Numbered from the stretch's first letter, positions 26,693-36,267 are shown. The stretch: 64,000 bases of DNA from Roseiarcus sp963780825 (GCA_963780825.1 CAWADL010000024.1:1-64000), one strand, 5' to 3'. The notes: generated from the letters alone by a model not told the origin. Made by a program: numbers and translations.

Positions 26693-27925
26693 ATGGGCGC
26701 GTGGGGGCCGTATGTCTGGGAATGGGGCTCGATCCTGCTCAGATGGCTGCATGTGACCGCCGCCATCGCCTGGATCGGCGGCTCCTTCTTCTTCATGCAT
26801 CTCGACGCCTCGCTGCGTAAGCGCGCCCGCATGGCGGAAGGCGTCTCCGGGATATCCTGGCAGGTGCACGGCGGCGGCTTCTACGAAATGAGCAAATATA
26901 CGCTCGCCCCGCCGTCGCTGCCCGACGATCTGATCTGGCACAAATGGCAGTCCTACTGGACCTGGATCTCCGGCTTCACCCTGCTCTGCTGGGTCTATTA
27001 CGGCCAGTCGAGCTTCTTCCTGATCGACCCCGCCGTGCTGGCGCTGCAGCCCTGGCAGGCGGCGCTGATCGGGATCGGCTCGTTGATCCTGGGCTGGATC
27101 GTCTACGATCTCATCTGCAAATCGCCGATCGCCAAAAACGACGTCACGCTTGGCGCCGTCGGCTTCGGCTATGTCGTGCTGACGACCTACGTCTATCTCG
27201 CTGCTGTTCTCGCCGCGCGGCGCGCTGATCCACACCGGCGCGCTGATGGCGACGATGATGACCGCCAATGTCGCCATGATCATCATGCCCAATCAGCGCA
27301 AGTCGATCGCCCGGCTGGTCGCCGGCGAACAGCCCGATCCGAAATGGGGCAAGGAGGCCAAGCAGCGTTCGACGCACAACAATTACATCACGCTGCCCGT
27401 GCTGTTCATGATGCTGTCGAACCACTATCCCGCGCTCTACGCCAATTCGCGGACGATTCCGCTGCTGGTCGTCTGCGTCATCGTCGCGGGCGCGCTGATC
27501 CGCTATTTCTACAACAACTATCACGCCGATCATTCGGCGCGGGCCGTGGTGGGCGTGGCTCGCGGCGGCGGCGGCGTTGTGGGGCGCCTTCTGGATCGCG
27601 ACCTCTGGCTCGCCGGGCGTGCAGCCGGTGCTCGGCATGGACCCGCCGGTGATCAAAGCCGCGGCGGCGGATGAGCCCAAGGCGCCGACGGACGTCGTCG
27701 AGGTTGTCACCACCCGATGTTCGATGTGCCACTCGCCAGAGCCTGCGTGGGAAGGCATCGGCGAGGCGCCGAAGGGCGTGCTGGCTTGACACGCCCGAAC
27801 ATATCGCCCGCTTCGCGCCCGCGATCCGCATGCAAGCCGTGTTGACCCATGCTATGCCGCCGAACAATCTGACGGAGATCACGGGCGAAGAGCGGGCGAT
27901 TCTCGCGCGCTGGCTCGGCAACTGA
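26693..27925 (+). CDS. puuD: Membrane urate oxidase PuuD with C-terminal cytochrome c domain, several frameshifts
   Basis: Oxidises urate to 5-hydroxyisourate at the membrane, passing electrons to its own heme c. From ATG 26693 the N-terminal hydrophobic part includes LLRWLHVTAAIAWIGGSFFF and SKYTLAPPSLPDDLIWHKW. After a break near 27220, IHTGALMATMMTANVAMII and STHNNYITLPVLFMMLSNHY follow. After breaks near 27560 and 27785 comes the heme domain with CSMCH (about 27720) and the axial-Met region LTHAMPPNNLTEIT. About 410 aa when joined. Followed after 10 bp by an allantoate-type hydrolase, fitting purine catabolism. Confidence 0.9.
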
Positions 27926-27935
27926 AAGCTTAGCC

Positions 27936-29174
27936 ATGCTTCTCGACGACGCCGGCGCCGCGCGCCGGCTGATGGCGCGACTCGACGCCTTCGCCGCCTT
28001 CACCGACGAACCCGGAAAACTCACCCGCCTCTATCTCAGCGCCTTCCTATCGCTCCGCCTGCGAGCAATTCGCGCAATGGGCGACGGAAGCCGGCCTGAG
28101 CGCGCGAATCGACGCGGTCGGCAACGTGCGCGCCCGCTATGAAGGCAAAAACCCCAACGCGCCCTCGCTGATGCTCGGCTCGCACATCGACACGGTGCGC
28201 GACGCCGGGCGCTACGATGGCAACCTCGGCGCGCTCGCGGCGCTCACTGTGGTGGAGCAACTCGCGGCGAGCGAAATCCGATTGGAGCATCCGATCGAAG
28301 TCGTGGCGTTCGGCGATGAGGAGGGCGTTCGCTTTTCCTCCGCCATGACCGGCTCGCGCGCGCTCGCTGGCCAACTATCGGCCACCGCGATGGAGAGCAA
28401 AGACCGAGACGGCATTACCTTAGCGCAAGCGTTGACCACGTTTGGCGGCGACCCGGAGCGGGCTTACGCGGCCCCCGCACGTGGCGTCGGCGCCTTCGCC
28501 GAGTTGCACATCGAGCAAGGGCCGGTGCTGGAGGCCAAGAATCTGGCGCTCGGCGTGGTGGCGGCGATCAACGGCGCGACGCGCATGCTGGTGACGGTGA
28601 CCGGCCTCGCAGGCCATGCCGGCTGCGTGCCGATGGACCTGCGCCGCGACGCCGTCGCCGCAGCGGCGGAAATGATTCTCGCCATCGAAGCGCGCGCTAA
28701 AGCCGAGCCCGACCTGGTCGCGACCGTCGGGCGGCTCGAAGTCGAGCCCGGCGCGGTCAACGTCATTCCCGGTCTCGCCCGCTTCTCGCTCGACATCAGA
28801 AGCCCCCGCGACGAGTGGCGCCGCCGCGCGGTCAGCGACATTCATGCGCGGTTGATGGAGATCGCCGAGCGCCGCCACGTCGCAGACGGTGATGCAGCCC
28901 ATTCACGAGGCGCCGGCTTACGTCTGCGACGCGCGCATTGTCGACAGGCTTCGACCGCGCGCTTCAGGCGCTCGGCCTGCCGGCCTTCCATCTGCCCTCG
29001 GGAGCGGGACACGACACGATGGTGATGGGCCAGATGGTCCCCGCCGGCATGCTGTTCGTGCGCTGCAAGGGCGGCGTCAGCCACAATCCCGCCGAGTCGA
29101 TCACGGGGGAGGATTGCGAGTTGGCGCTGAAGGCGCTGACGGCGTTTGCGTGCGAGTTCCGGGCCGGCGCCTGA
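27936..29174 (+). CDS. Allantoate amidohydrolase-like Zn hydrolase (M20 family), frameshifted
   Basis: Likely removes ammonia and CO2 from allantoate. The N-terminus (MLLDDAGAARRLMARLDAFA) is in one frame. After a break near 28050-28060 comes the main part (YEGKNPNAPSLMLGSHIDTV, then GNLGALAALTVVEQL, FGDEEGVRFSSAMTGSRALA, ELHIEQGPVLE) with the metal ligands His and Asp in GSHIDTV/GRYDG and Glu-Glu in DEEGVRF. After a break near 28880-28935 comes FHLPSGAGHDTMVMGQMVPA with the last His ligand. About 413 aa. A ureidopropionase or carbamoylase is the alternative; the puuD neighbour favours allantoate. Confidence 0.85.
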
Positions 29175-29287
29175 AGCTTGCGCGGCGCTGCCGAGGACAC
29201 GCTGCGACCCCGAACCCGTCAAGCATTTGCCGCTTTGTCTGTCGCTAGGTCAAACGTCAGTTTTGCCAGCGATTCGGGGGAAGAACG

Positions 29288-29917
29288 ATGCGATCAATGA
29301 ATAACGGGTGGCGGGCGGTCGCTTTGGGCGCCACGCTTTCCCTTGGGTTAGGCGCGAGCTGCGCAATGGCGCAGGATGTCCCGCCAGGGTGTATCTCCAC
29401 CGGTAATCCCAACGGCGCCGCGGCAGGCGCGCTGCTCGGCGGCGTCGCCGGGGCGCTGCTCGGCAACGCCGCTTCCGGTCGCCACAAGGCGGGCGGCACG
29501 ATCTTCGGGGGCGTCGCGGGCGCCGCGGCCGGCGCGGCGATCGGCGGAAGCACGGGCGGCGGCGTACGCTGCCCCGACGGCTATGCCTATCGCGCCGTCG
29601 CGCCGCCGGACGACGGCGGCCCTATCCCGGTCGCGCGCGAGGATTTTTGGTACGATGCGCCGGTTAGCCTGCGTGAGCGCATCGTCTTCCTGCGCCATCG
29701 CATCGAGAGGCTGGACCGTGACGGCTGGCTCTCGCCGCGCGAGACCCAGGGGTTGTTCCGCCGGGTGTCCGACATTACGCATCAGGAGGCTAACATCCGG
29801 GATCGCAACGACGGCGACCTGCCGCCCGATGCGCGCGCGCAGATCAGCGACGAACTGGCGGACGTCGCCCACCGGTTGCGCTGGAAGGAATATCGCAGCG
29901 AACACGCGCAGGAGTGA
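29288..29917 (+). CDS. Secreted glycine-zipper (17 kDa antigen-like) protein
   Basis: A 209-aa protein with a signal peptide (ALGATLSLGLGASCAMAQD), then a glycine-zipper block GAAAGALLGGVAGALLGNAA and GGTIFGGVAGAAAGAAIGGS (about residues 45-90) that should insert in or lie on a membrane. A C-terminal helical domain (SLRERIVFLRHRIERLDRDG to the end) follows. A Cys near the signal cleavage is not in a good lipobox. Likely an envelope protein; exact role unknown. Confidence 0.75.
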   Translation: MRSMNNGWRAVALGATLSLGLGASCAMAQDVPPGCISTGNPNGAAAGALLGGVAGALLGNAASGRHKAGGTIFGGVAGAAAGAAIGGSTGGGVRCPDGYAYRAVAPPDDGGPIPVAREDFWYDAPVSLRERIVFLRHRIERLDRDGWLSPRETQGLFRRVSDITHQEANIRDRNDGDLPPDARAQISDELADVAHRLRWKEYRSEHAQE

Positions 29918-29946
29918 TTTCGCGACGCGAGCACAAGCCGGTGAGT

Positions 29947-30009
29947 GGAGCGTCGGCCTCCAGGCCGACGTGCTGGCCCCATCACGTCGGCGTGGACGCC
30001 GACGCTCCG
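29947..30009. repeat. Bipartite hairpin repeat, family D (copy 4)
   Basis: GGAGCGTCGGCCTCCAGGCC and GTCGGCGTGGACGCCGACGC with CTCCG at the end; the cleanest copy of the family, 30 bp after the glycine-zipper gene. Confidence 0.9.
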
Positions 30010-30160
30010 ACCGCGTTTGAAGTCTTATGAAAACGCCGGCGGCTCCAAGCCATTTACGCTTGAATCTCCCACCGCCGGTTAAGAATCTTCTGGATTACGT
30101 AAAGCCTGATGTTAGCTACCTTCCTTTACGTCTCTCTAAATCTTTAACTGGATTATTCGA

Positions 30161-30196
30161 CCTAGGATTATTGGCCGCAGGGCCAATAACTCTAGG
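30161..30196 (+). promoter_or_regulatory. Hairpin over the ribosome site of the PAP2 gene
   Basis: CCTAG-GA-TTATTGGCC / GCAG / GGCCAATAA-CT-CTAGG forms a 14-bp interrupted stem ending 11 bp before ATG 30208. The downstream arm holds part of the Shine-Dalgarno-like AGGGAA. The 30030-30207 leader is clearly AT-richer than its surroundings. It may control translation; this is an inference. Confidence 0.5.
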
Positions 30197-30207
30197 GAAT
30201 TTCGTTA

Positions 30208-31221
30208 ATGATTCACCGAACCTTAGGGGAGCGCGCGCCCGCCGCCGATGCGAGCGTGATGGATGTCACCCTGCTAGTCGGGTTGTCCGCAATCGTCGCG
30301 CTCGTATCCGCCGCCGCCTCCGGCTTGCGTTTCAACCATTCGAGTTCGTTTTTGGAGCCCGTCGGCGGGATCGTCGCTGTTTTCGGTCTGCTGAATCTCT
30401 ATCAGGGCGTGAGGATGCCGGACAACAAGCGGCTGATCTTCATGCTGAACATCCTGATGTTGTATTTCACGACCTCATTCATCTTCCTGGTCTATCAATA
30501 CGCAATGGCGCTGCTGCCGGGCTATGCTGTTTCCGACCTTATTCACAACGGGGACGCGCTGGTTGGATTTGAGTGGATCAAATTCTCCGAGATTGTCCAC
30601 AGTGTGCCTTATCTCTCGGAGACGCTCGGGTTCTGCTACAAGAATTGGATCCGAGAGATATTCGTCGTGATGATGGTTCTTACCTATTTCAGGAGGTTTG
30701 ACCGACTGAAAGAACTGAGCGTCGCCTATATCTTTACCGGCATGGCGGCGATTACGGTGAGCGGACTTCTGTACTCACAATCCTACGACGCGCTCGTCGC
30801 CTATTCGACCCCAGGCGCGCATCTGCCGACCGGCTTTACCCACGAAGTTTTCGACAAAGCTGACGGACTTCGGCAGGGCCGGGATCACACACTCGATTTC
30901 GCCCGCCTCGTCGGTCTTGTCTGTTTCCCGTCGTTTCACGCCGGGGCGGCGGTGTTGCTGGCGACCGCGATGCGCGGAATACGCTGGCTGTGGCCGCTAT
31001 TCCTGGTCTTCAACGTTCTCGTCGTGCTGGGCACGCTCACCGAGGGCGGCCACAATCTCACCGACGTCATCGGCGGTTGCCTGATCGCCATCACAGCCGC
31101 GGGCGCGGCCCAGGCCTATCTGCGGTGGGGTTTGTCGCGCCGCCTGATGGCAAGCGGCGCGTGGCCTCGGTTCGGTCAACGCGTGGCGGCGAGCCGGGCG
31201 TGGGCGCGATCGAGCGGCTGA
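30208..31221 (+). CDS. PAP2-family membrane phosphatase / phosphotransferase
   Basis: A 337-aa polytopic protein with about six hydrophobic segments. The PAP2 active-site motifs are visible: CFPSFHAGAAVLLATAM (the P-S-x-H motif, about residue 235) and TEGGHNLTDVIGG (His and Asp of motif 3, about 280). The first Arg-rich motif is not obvious. The spacing resembles the PAP2_3 / inositolphosphotransferase branch. It may dephosphorylate lipid phosphates or transfer lipid head groups. An unusual AT-rich leader precedes it. Confidence 0.8.
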   Translation: MIHRTLGERAPAADASVMDVTLLVGLSAIVALVSAAASGLRFNHSSSFLEPVGGIVAVFGLLNLYQGVRMPDNKRLIFMLNILMLYFTTSFIFLVYQYAMALLPGYAVSDLIHNGDALVGFEWIKFSEIVHSVPYLSETLGFCYKNWIREIFVVMMVLTYFRRFDRLKELSVAYIFTGMAAITVSGLLYSQSYDALVAYSTPGAHLPTGFTHEVFDKADGLRQGRDHTLDFARLVGLVCFPSFHAGAAVLLATAMRGIRWLWPLFLVFNVLVVLGTLTEGGHNLTDVIGGCLIAITAAGAAQAYLRWGLSRRLMASGAWPRFGQRVAASRAWARSSG

Positions 31222-31263
31222 TCCTGCGTCATTCCCGCGGAGAACGGGGATGATAGGTCCAGA

Positions 31264-31497
31264 TTATTTCTTGCTGACGGCCCCGATGCCGGCGAAACGC
31301 GTGTTGAAGCGCGACAGGCGTCCGCCGCGGTCGGTCAGCTGCGCCGAACCACCGGTCCAGGCGGGATGCGTGTTCGGGTCGATGTCGAGGTTCAGCGTCT
31401 GCCCCTCCTCGCCCCAGGTCGAACGGGTCATGAATTCCGTACCGTTGGTCATGACGACCTTGATCATGTGGTAAGTCGGATGGATATCGGCCTTCAT
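31264..31497 (-). CDS. rpmE: 50S ribosomal protein L31
   Basis: A 77-aa protein from ATG 31497. MKADIHPTYHMIKVVMTNG and THPAWTGGSAQLTDRGGRLS are the L31 signatures. The zinc-binding CxxC of the Cys-containing form is absent, so it is the C-minus type. Divergent from the ABC exporter. Confidence 0.95.
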   Translation of the reverse strand: MKADIHPTYHMIKVVMTNGTEFMTRSTWGEEGQTLNLDIDPNTHPAWTGGSAQLTDRGGRLSRFNTRFAGIGAVSKK

Positions 31498-31520
31498 CGT
31501 CAACCCCGAGCGCAGAAAAG

Positions 31521-31548
31521 AGAGCCGCCAGGAGGTCCGGGCGGCTCT
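31521..31548 (-). promoter_or_regulatory. Stem-loop in the rpmE leader
   Basis: AGAGCCGCC / GGCGGCTCT, a 9-bp perfect stem with a 10-nt loop. On the minus strand CTTTTCT follows, 23 nt before the rpmE start. It could be an attenuator or an r-protein leader structure, or a terminator for leftward transcription. Confidence 0.45.
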
Positions 31549-31672
31549 AAACGTGACGCCGCTATACTGCAGCCGGGCGTGCGATACAAGCATCGCTGCG
31601 ACGAAGCGGCGCTTGATTTGCCGGACGCCCTCTGAACAAGGTCAGCGCCCCAGTGGAGGTGAGAGCGAACCC

Positions 31673-33471
31673 ATGCCGTCCGACGGCCCCGGAAGAAACC
31701 CGCGGCTTTCCGCGCTGCGCCCGATCGTGCCTTACGCCCGCCGCCGCGCCGGCCGCATCGCCGCCGCGCTGGTGGCGCTCGCCGTCGCCTCGTTCGCCAC
31801 GCTCATCGTCCCCTACGCGATCCGTGAGATGGTCGATCACGGCTTCCACGGCGGCGGCGCCGGGAGGGTGCATGTCTATTTCGGGCTGTTGATCGGCGTC
31901 GTCGCCGTGCTCGCGCTCGCCTCGGGCGCCCGCTACTATCTGGTGATGACGATCGGCGAGCGGATCGTCGCGGATTTGCGCGGCGACTTCTTCCGCCATC
32001 TGACGACGCTCGACCAGAGCTTTTTCGACGCCGAAAAGACCGGCGAGATCGTTTCGCGCCTCTCCGCCGACACCACGCAGCTGAAGGCGACCTTCGGCTC
32101 GTCGGCCTCGCTGGCGTTGCGCAACATCTTCCTGTTCGCCGGCGCGATCGCGATGATGACGGCGACCAGCCTGAAGCTGTCGAGCTATGTGCTGATCGCG
32201 ATCCCGCTGATCGTGCTGCCGCTCTACGCGGCGGGCCGTTCGGTGCGCGAACGCTCGCGCCGCGCCCAAGCCAGGCTCGCTGACGCAACCGCGTTCGCCT
32301 CCGAGAATCTCGACGCTGCCCGCGTCATGCAGTCGTTCGTCGCCGAGGAGTTTACCGCGCAGCGCTATCAGGCTGCGGCGGATGAAGCTTACGAGGCGCC
32401 GCGGGTGATGACCAAGGCGCGATCGGTCGTCACCGCCATCGCGATTTTCCTGGCTTTTTCCAGCGTGGTCGTCGTGCTGTGGCTCGGCGCGCGCGACGTG
32501 ATCGAGCAGCGCATGACGGCGGGGGTCCTGCTGCAGTTCCTGCTCTACGCGGTGCTGGGCGCGAGCGCGCTCGGGCAGTTGTCTGAGGTTTGGAACGAGA
32601 TGAGCCAGGCCGCCGGCGCCGCCGCGCGGATTGGCGAGCTTTTGGGGACCCAACCGAGCATCGTCGCCCCGCCGTCTCCGGCGGCTTTGCCCGCCCCCGT
32701 CCGCGGGGCCGTGCATTTCGACCGCGTGACCTTCGCCTATCCGACGCGCCTCGAAGAGCCGGTGCTGCGCGGCGTCGACTTCTCTGTGGCGCCGGGCGAG
32801 ACGGTCGCCATCGTCGGCCCCTCGGGCGCGGGCAAATCGACGCTGTTTCAACTCATCGAGCGTTTCTACGACCCGGCCGCGGCGCCGTCCGGCTCGACGG
32901 CGTGGACATCTCGACGCTGGATCCCAAGGCGTTGCGGGCGGAAATCGCGCTCGTGCCGCAGGAGCCTTTCATTTTCGGCGCGACGGTCGCCGACAACATC
33001 GCCTACGGCCGCCCGAGCGCTTCGCGGTCGGAGATCGAAGCCGCGGCGGCGAGAGCGGCGGCGCACGGCTTCGTCACGGCGTTGCCGCAGGGCTACGACA
33101 CACCGCTCGGCGAGCGTGGCGTGACTTTGTCCGGCGGCGAGCGCCAGCGGCTCGCGATCGCCCGCGCGATCCTGAAAGACGCCCCCGTGCTGCTGCTCGA
33201 CGAGGCGACCTCAGCGTTGGACGCCGCCAACGAAACGCTGGTGCAGACGGCGCTCGCCGAGCTGATGAAGGGGCGCACGACGCTGGTGATCGCGCATCGT
33301 CTGGCGACGATCGTCGGGGCGAGCCGGATTCTCGTGCTCGACGGCGGCGAGATCGTCGAGCAGGGTGATCACGCAACGCTGCTGGCTGCGGGTGGGCTTT
33401 ACGCGCGACTGGCGCGTTTGCAGTTTGAGACAGGCGCCGCCGCGCTACGCGGCGCGCGGGCGGCGGAGTAG
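31673..33471 (+). CDS. ABC exporter, fused permease and ATPase (MsbA-like), frameshifted
   Basis: About 600 aa from ATG 31673. The N-terminal six-helix exporter domain (IAAALVALAVASFATLIVPY, EKTGEIVSRLSADTTQLKAT) is followed by the ATPase with Walker A VGPSGAGKSTLFQL (about 32815). One base is missing in a G-run near 32880, after which the frame resumes with AVRLDGVDISTLDPKALRAE, Q-loop ALVPQEPFIFG, signature LSGGERQRLAIARA and Walker B VLLLDEATSALD. Probably exports a lipid or drug-like compound as a homodimer. The break falls between Walker A and the Q-loop and is likely a base-call error. Confidence 0.92.
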
Positions 33472-33479
33472 GCGCCATC

Positions 33480-33550
33480 GGAGCGGCGGCCTCCAGGCTG
33501 CCGTCCTGCACGAGCCGAACGTTGTCGGCGGCGTGGACGCCGCCGCTCCG
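33480..33550. repeat. Bipartite hairpin repeat, family D (copy 5)
   Basis: GGAGCGGCGGCCTCCAGGCTG and GTCGGCGGCGTGGACGCCGC halves ending in GCTCCG, 2 bp before the stop of the quinone reductase gene. The core is shifted from GTCGGC to GGCGGC with matching changes in both arms. Confidence 0.8.
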
Positions 33551-33552
33551 CC

Positions 33553-34548
33553 TCAAATCGTGACGACGACCTTGCCCATCGCCTTCCGCTCGGCGATCCA
33601 GGAGATCGCATCGCCGGCCTGCTCAAGCGAAAACGTCTTCGATATGCGGGGCCGGATCGCGCCCTTCTCATAAAGCGCAAACAGCTCGCGCGTGTTCGCT
33701 GCATTCGCCTTGGGATCGCGCGCGGCAAACCCGCCCCAGAACACGCCGACGACCTGGCAGGATTTCAGCAGCGTCAGATTGAGCGGCAGCTTGGCGATGC
33801 CCTGGGGAAAGCCACGACCAGAAATCTGCCTTCCCAGGCGATCGCCCGCAGCGAGGCCTCGGTATAGTCGCCGCCGACGCCGTCGTAGATCACATCGGCG
33901 CCCTTTTCGCCGCACGCCGCTCTTGAACACAGCTGCAAGCGCCTTGCGCCCGTCGGCGTCAAAGGGCCCGGAAGGATAGACGACACCTTCGTCCGCCCCC
34001 CATTGCTTCGCCGCCGCGACCTTTTCCTCGGACGACGCCGCGGCAATCACGCGCGCCCCCATCGCCTTGCCGAGCTCCACCGCCGCTGAGCCGACGCCGC
34101 CCGCCGCGCCCAGAACCAGCAGCGTCTCGCCGCTCTTCAGCGCGCCGCGATCCTTCAGCGCGTAGTAGGACGTCCCATAGGTCATCAAAAACGCCGCGGC
34201 TTCCTCGAACGGCATCGCGTCCGGGATCGGCATGATGCGGCGGCTTTCCACCGCGACCTTCTCCGCCATACCGCCCCAGCCAGTCGAAGCCAGCACCCGC
34301 TGCCCGACCCGCAGACCCGTCACGCCCTCGCCCACCGCCTCAATGACTTCCGCGACCTCGCCGCCCGGCGAGAACGGGCGCGCCGGCTTGAATTGATATT
34401 TGTCCTCGATGATCAGCGCGTCCGGAAAATTGACGCCGCAGGCGGCGATGCGAATGAGCGCCTCGCCTTTGGCGGGCGCGGGATCGGCGATCTCCTCCAG
34501 TTGGAGACTTTGGGGGCCGCCGACGGCCCGGCTGAGAACGGCTTTCAT
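33553..34548 (-). CDS. NADPH:quinone oxidoreductase family protein, compensating frameshifts
   Basis: A medium-chain reductase of about 330 aa from ATG 34548. MKAVLSRAVGGPQSLQLEEI, RIAACGVNFPDALIIEDKYQ, VLGAAGGVGSAAVELGKAMG (NADPH loop) and the C-terminal GRISKTFSLEQ-type ending are visible. No zinc-ligand Cys set is seen, as expected for the quinone reductase branch. Residues encoded at about 33815-33920 read as Arg-rich nonsense in the main frame but as KGADVIYDGVGGDYTEASLR in a neighbouring frame. Two indels near the ends of that stretch therefore cancel out. 14 bp after the SDR gene, so one operon. Confidence 0.9.
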   Translation of the reverse strand: MKAVLSRAVGGPQSLQLEEIADPAPAKGEALIRIAACGVNFPDALIIEDKYQFKPARPFSPGGEVAEVIEAVGEGVTGLRVGQRVLASTGWGGMAEKVAVESRRIMPIPDAMPFEEAAAFLMTYGTSYYALKDRGALKSGETLLVLGAAGGVGSAAVELGKAMGARVIAAASSEEKVAAAKQWGADEGVVYPSGPFDADGRKALAAVFKSGVRRKGRRCDLRRRRRRLYRGLAAGDRLGRQISGRGFPQGIAKLPLNLTLLKSCQVVGVFWGGFAARDPKANAANTRELFALYEKGAIRPRISKTFSLEQAGDAISWIAERKAMGKVVVTI

Positions 34549-34562
34549 CTGAAAACTCCGGA

Positions 34563-35331
34563 TCAGGTGATGGTCTGGCCGCCGTCGATGACGATGGTCT
34601 GGCCGGTCATGTAGGCGCCCGCGCGCGAGGCGAGGAACACGGCGGCGCCGGCGATCTCGTCGGGATCGCCGATGCGGGCGAGGGGCGTGCGCGCATTGGC
34701 GGAGGCGCAGAGTCTTCGGGTTCTCCCACAGTGCGCGGGCGAAGTCGGTCTTGATCAGCCCCGGCGCGATGCAATTGACGCGCACGTTGTCGGCGCCGAA
34801 CTCGACGGCGAGATTGCGCGCGAGGCTGAAATCGGCGGCCTTGGAGATGTCGTAGGCGCCGATGATCGCGGTGCCCTTCAGGCCGCCGATCGAGGAGACG
34901 ATGACGATCGCGCCATCCTTGCGCGACCGCATCGCCGGCGCGACCATGCTGATCAGCCAATGATTGGAGATGATGTTGTTGTCGAGGATTTTGCGGAACT
35001 GATCGTCCGCAATGCCGCCGAGCGGGCCATAGTAGGGGTTGCTCGCGGCGTTGCAGACGAGGATGTCGATCTGGCCGTTGACGCGCACGGTTTCGTTGAC
35101 GAGGTTTTGCAGCTCGTCTTTCGAGGAGATGTTGGCGGGGATCGCCAGCGCCGCGCCCGCGCCGTGTTTGGCGTTGATCGAGGCGGCGACTTCCTCGCAG
35201 GCGGTCGCCTTGCGGGAGGAGACGACGACCTTGGCGCCGTGCTCGGCAAGCCGCTCTACGATCGCCTTGCCAATGCCGCGCGACGAGCCGGTGACGACGG
35301 CGACTTTGCCGGTGAGATCGAACAGGGTCAT
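34563..35331 (-). CDS. SDR-family oxidoreductase, frameshifted
   Basis: From ATG 35331. GSSRGIGKAIVERLA cofactor loop, NAASNPYYGP, and the catalytic AYDISKAADF (Tyr-x3-Lys) are intact; EFGADNVRVNCIAPGLIKTD follows. A break near 34705 moves the last 45 codons to another frame (ARIGDPDEIAGAAVFLASRA, then TGQTIVIDGGQTIT, stop 34563). Resembles DHRS4-like dehydrogenases, about 256 aa in all. Shares an operon with the quinone reductase, so a role in carbonyl or quinone detoxification is possible. Confidence 0.9.
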
Positions 35332-35444
35332 GCCGCCGCCTCGGGTTTCCTCGAAAACGTAGTTTAAAGAAGGGGCGTCCGAAAGCAAACGAGGCTCTGG
35401 GTATGGAGCGGCGTATCGTACTGCCCTCAGAAAAGTCGCCCATC

Positions 35445-35537
35445 GGAGCGATCGGCCTCCAGGCCGACAACGGCGCTCCGGTCTCCGAGGCTGGCGGCGC
35501 GTGGTCAAAAAGCGTCGGCGTGGACGCCGACCCTCCG
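35445..35537. repeat. Bipartite hairpin repeat, family D (copy 6), next to a cut toxin gene
   Basis: GGAGCGATCGGCCTCCAGGCC and GTCGGCGTGGACGCCGACCC halves ending in CTCCG at 35537. Sequence of a BrnT toxin C-terminus begins at the very next codon. Confidence 0.85.
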
Positions 35538-35683
35538 AAGAGGGCATTAGTTTCGCTGTTATATGCAAAGGCGCGCTCTTGCACGTGACCTACACAGAGC
35601 GCGGCGAGCGCATTCGGATCATATCAGCCCGACGGGCGGAGCGACATGAGAAAGACCATTACTTCCGCGAGAATTCGGCCTGA
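35537..35683 (+). pseudogene. BrnT-like toxin remnant (C-terminal part only)
   Basis: The frame EEGISFAVICKGALLHVTYT-ERGERIRIISARRAERHEK is the C-terminal half of BrnT ribonuclease toxins (typical end: -TDRGDRIRIISARRA-). The N-terminal half (usually starting near F-x-W-D-x-x-K) is not found upstream; the homology begins exactly where a family D repeat ends. The gene is probably dead, cut by the repeat or by a deletion there. It still overlaps the downstream antitoxin-like gene by about 38 bp. Confidence 0.7.
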
Positions 35684-36039
35684 CGGCGCTATCGTGGAGA
35701 TACTGGATGACGGCAAGGAAAGGCCGTTTTCCGAAACGCCAATGCGTCCTATGAGCTGAAGAAGAAATATCAGCGGCCGCAGCGGCTGACCCCGACGCGC
35801 GTCCGATGACCGTCGAGCAATTGGCGAAGGCGAAGCGCATTCCCCGCATTAAAACCTTGCGGCGCGCGCTCGGCCTAACCCAAGACGAATTCGCGACGCG
35901 CTATCACATTCCGCTGGGAACGCTAAGGGATTGGGAACAGGGACGCACAGAGCCCGATCAACCGGCGCGAGCCTACCTCAAAGTCATCGCAGCCGACCCT
36001 GAGGGCGTGTCGCGCAGCCTGGCTTCGAGGCCCGGCTGA
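35646..36039 (+). CDS. BrnA-position HTH antitoxin, frameshifted
   Basis: Starts at ATG 35646 (MRKTITSARIRPDGAIVEIL). One extra T near 35754 shifts the frame (PMRPMS then EEEISAAAAADPDARPMT), and the rest carries an XRE-type helix-turn-helix: TLRRALGLTQDEFATRYHIP-LGTLRDWEQGRTEPD. Total about 130 aa. It follows the toxin remnant in the order and overlap expected for a toxin-antitoxin operon. If the indel is a sequencing error this is an orphan antitoxin. Confidence 0.75.
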
Positions 36040-36052
36040 GCGCATCGCAAGT

Positions 36053-36214
36053 TTACTCGTCTTCCTCTCCAAGCTCTCTCGTCGCGAGGTCGATTTCGCG
36101 AAGCTCATCTTGCAGCCGCTTAATCTCAGCAGGATCCGACGCGGTGCGCAACTTCTCGAGCGCAGCCGTGCGCCTCGCCTCCAGCGCCGCAAGTTCCCCG
36201 GTATATTCTTCCAT
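36053..36214 (-). CDS. Short helical hypothetical protein
   Basis: A 53-aa protein from ATG 36214: MEEYTGELAALEARRTAALE onward, nearly all charged and helical, with a likely coiled coil over its full length. No family recognised. Its position between two convincing genes and its clean composition support it as real. Confidence 0.5.
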   Translation of the reverse strand: MEEYTGELAALEARRTAALEKLRTASDPAEIKRLQDELREIDLATRELGEEDE

Positions 36215-36267
36215 CCGTTTCCCCCTGCTTTCTCTCAAGCATAGCCTCGTGGCGACCCTATCAAAGA

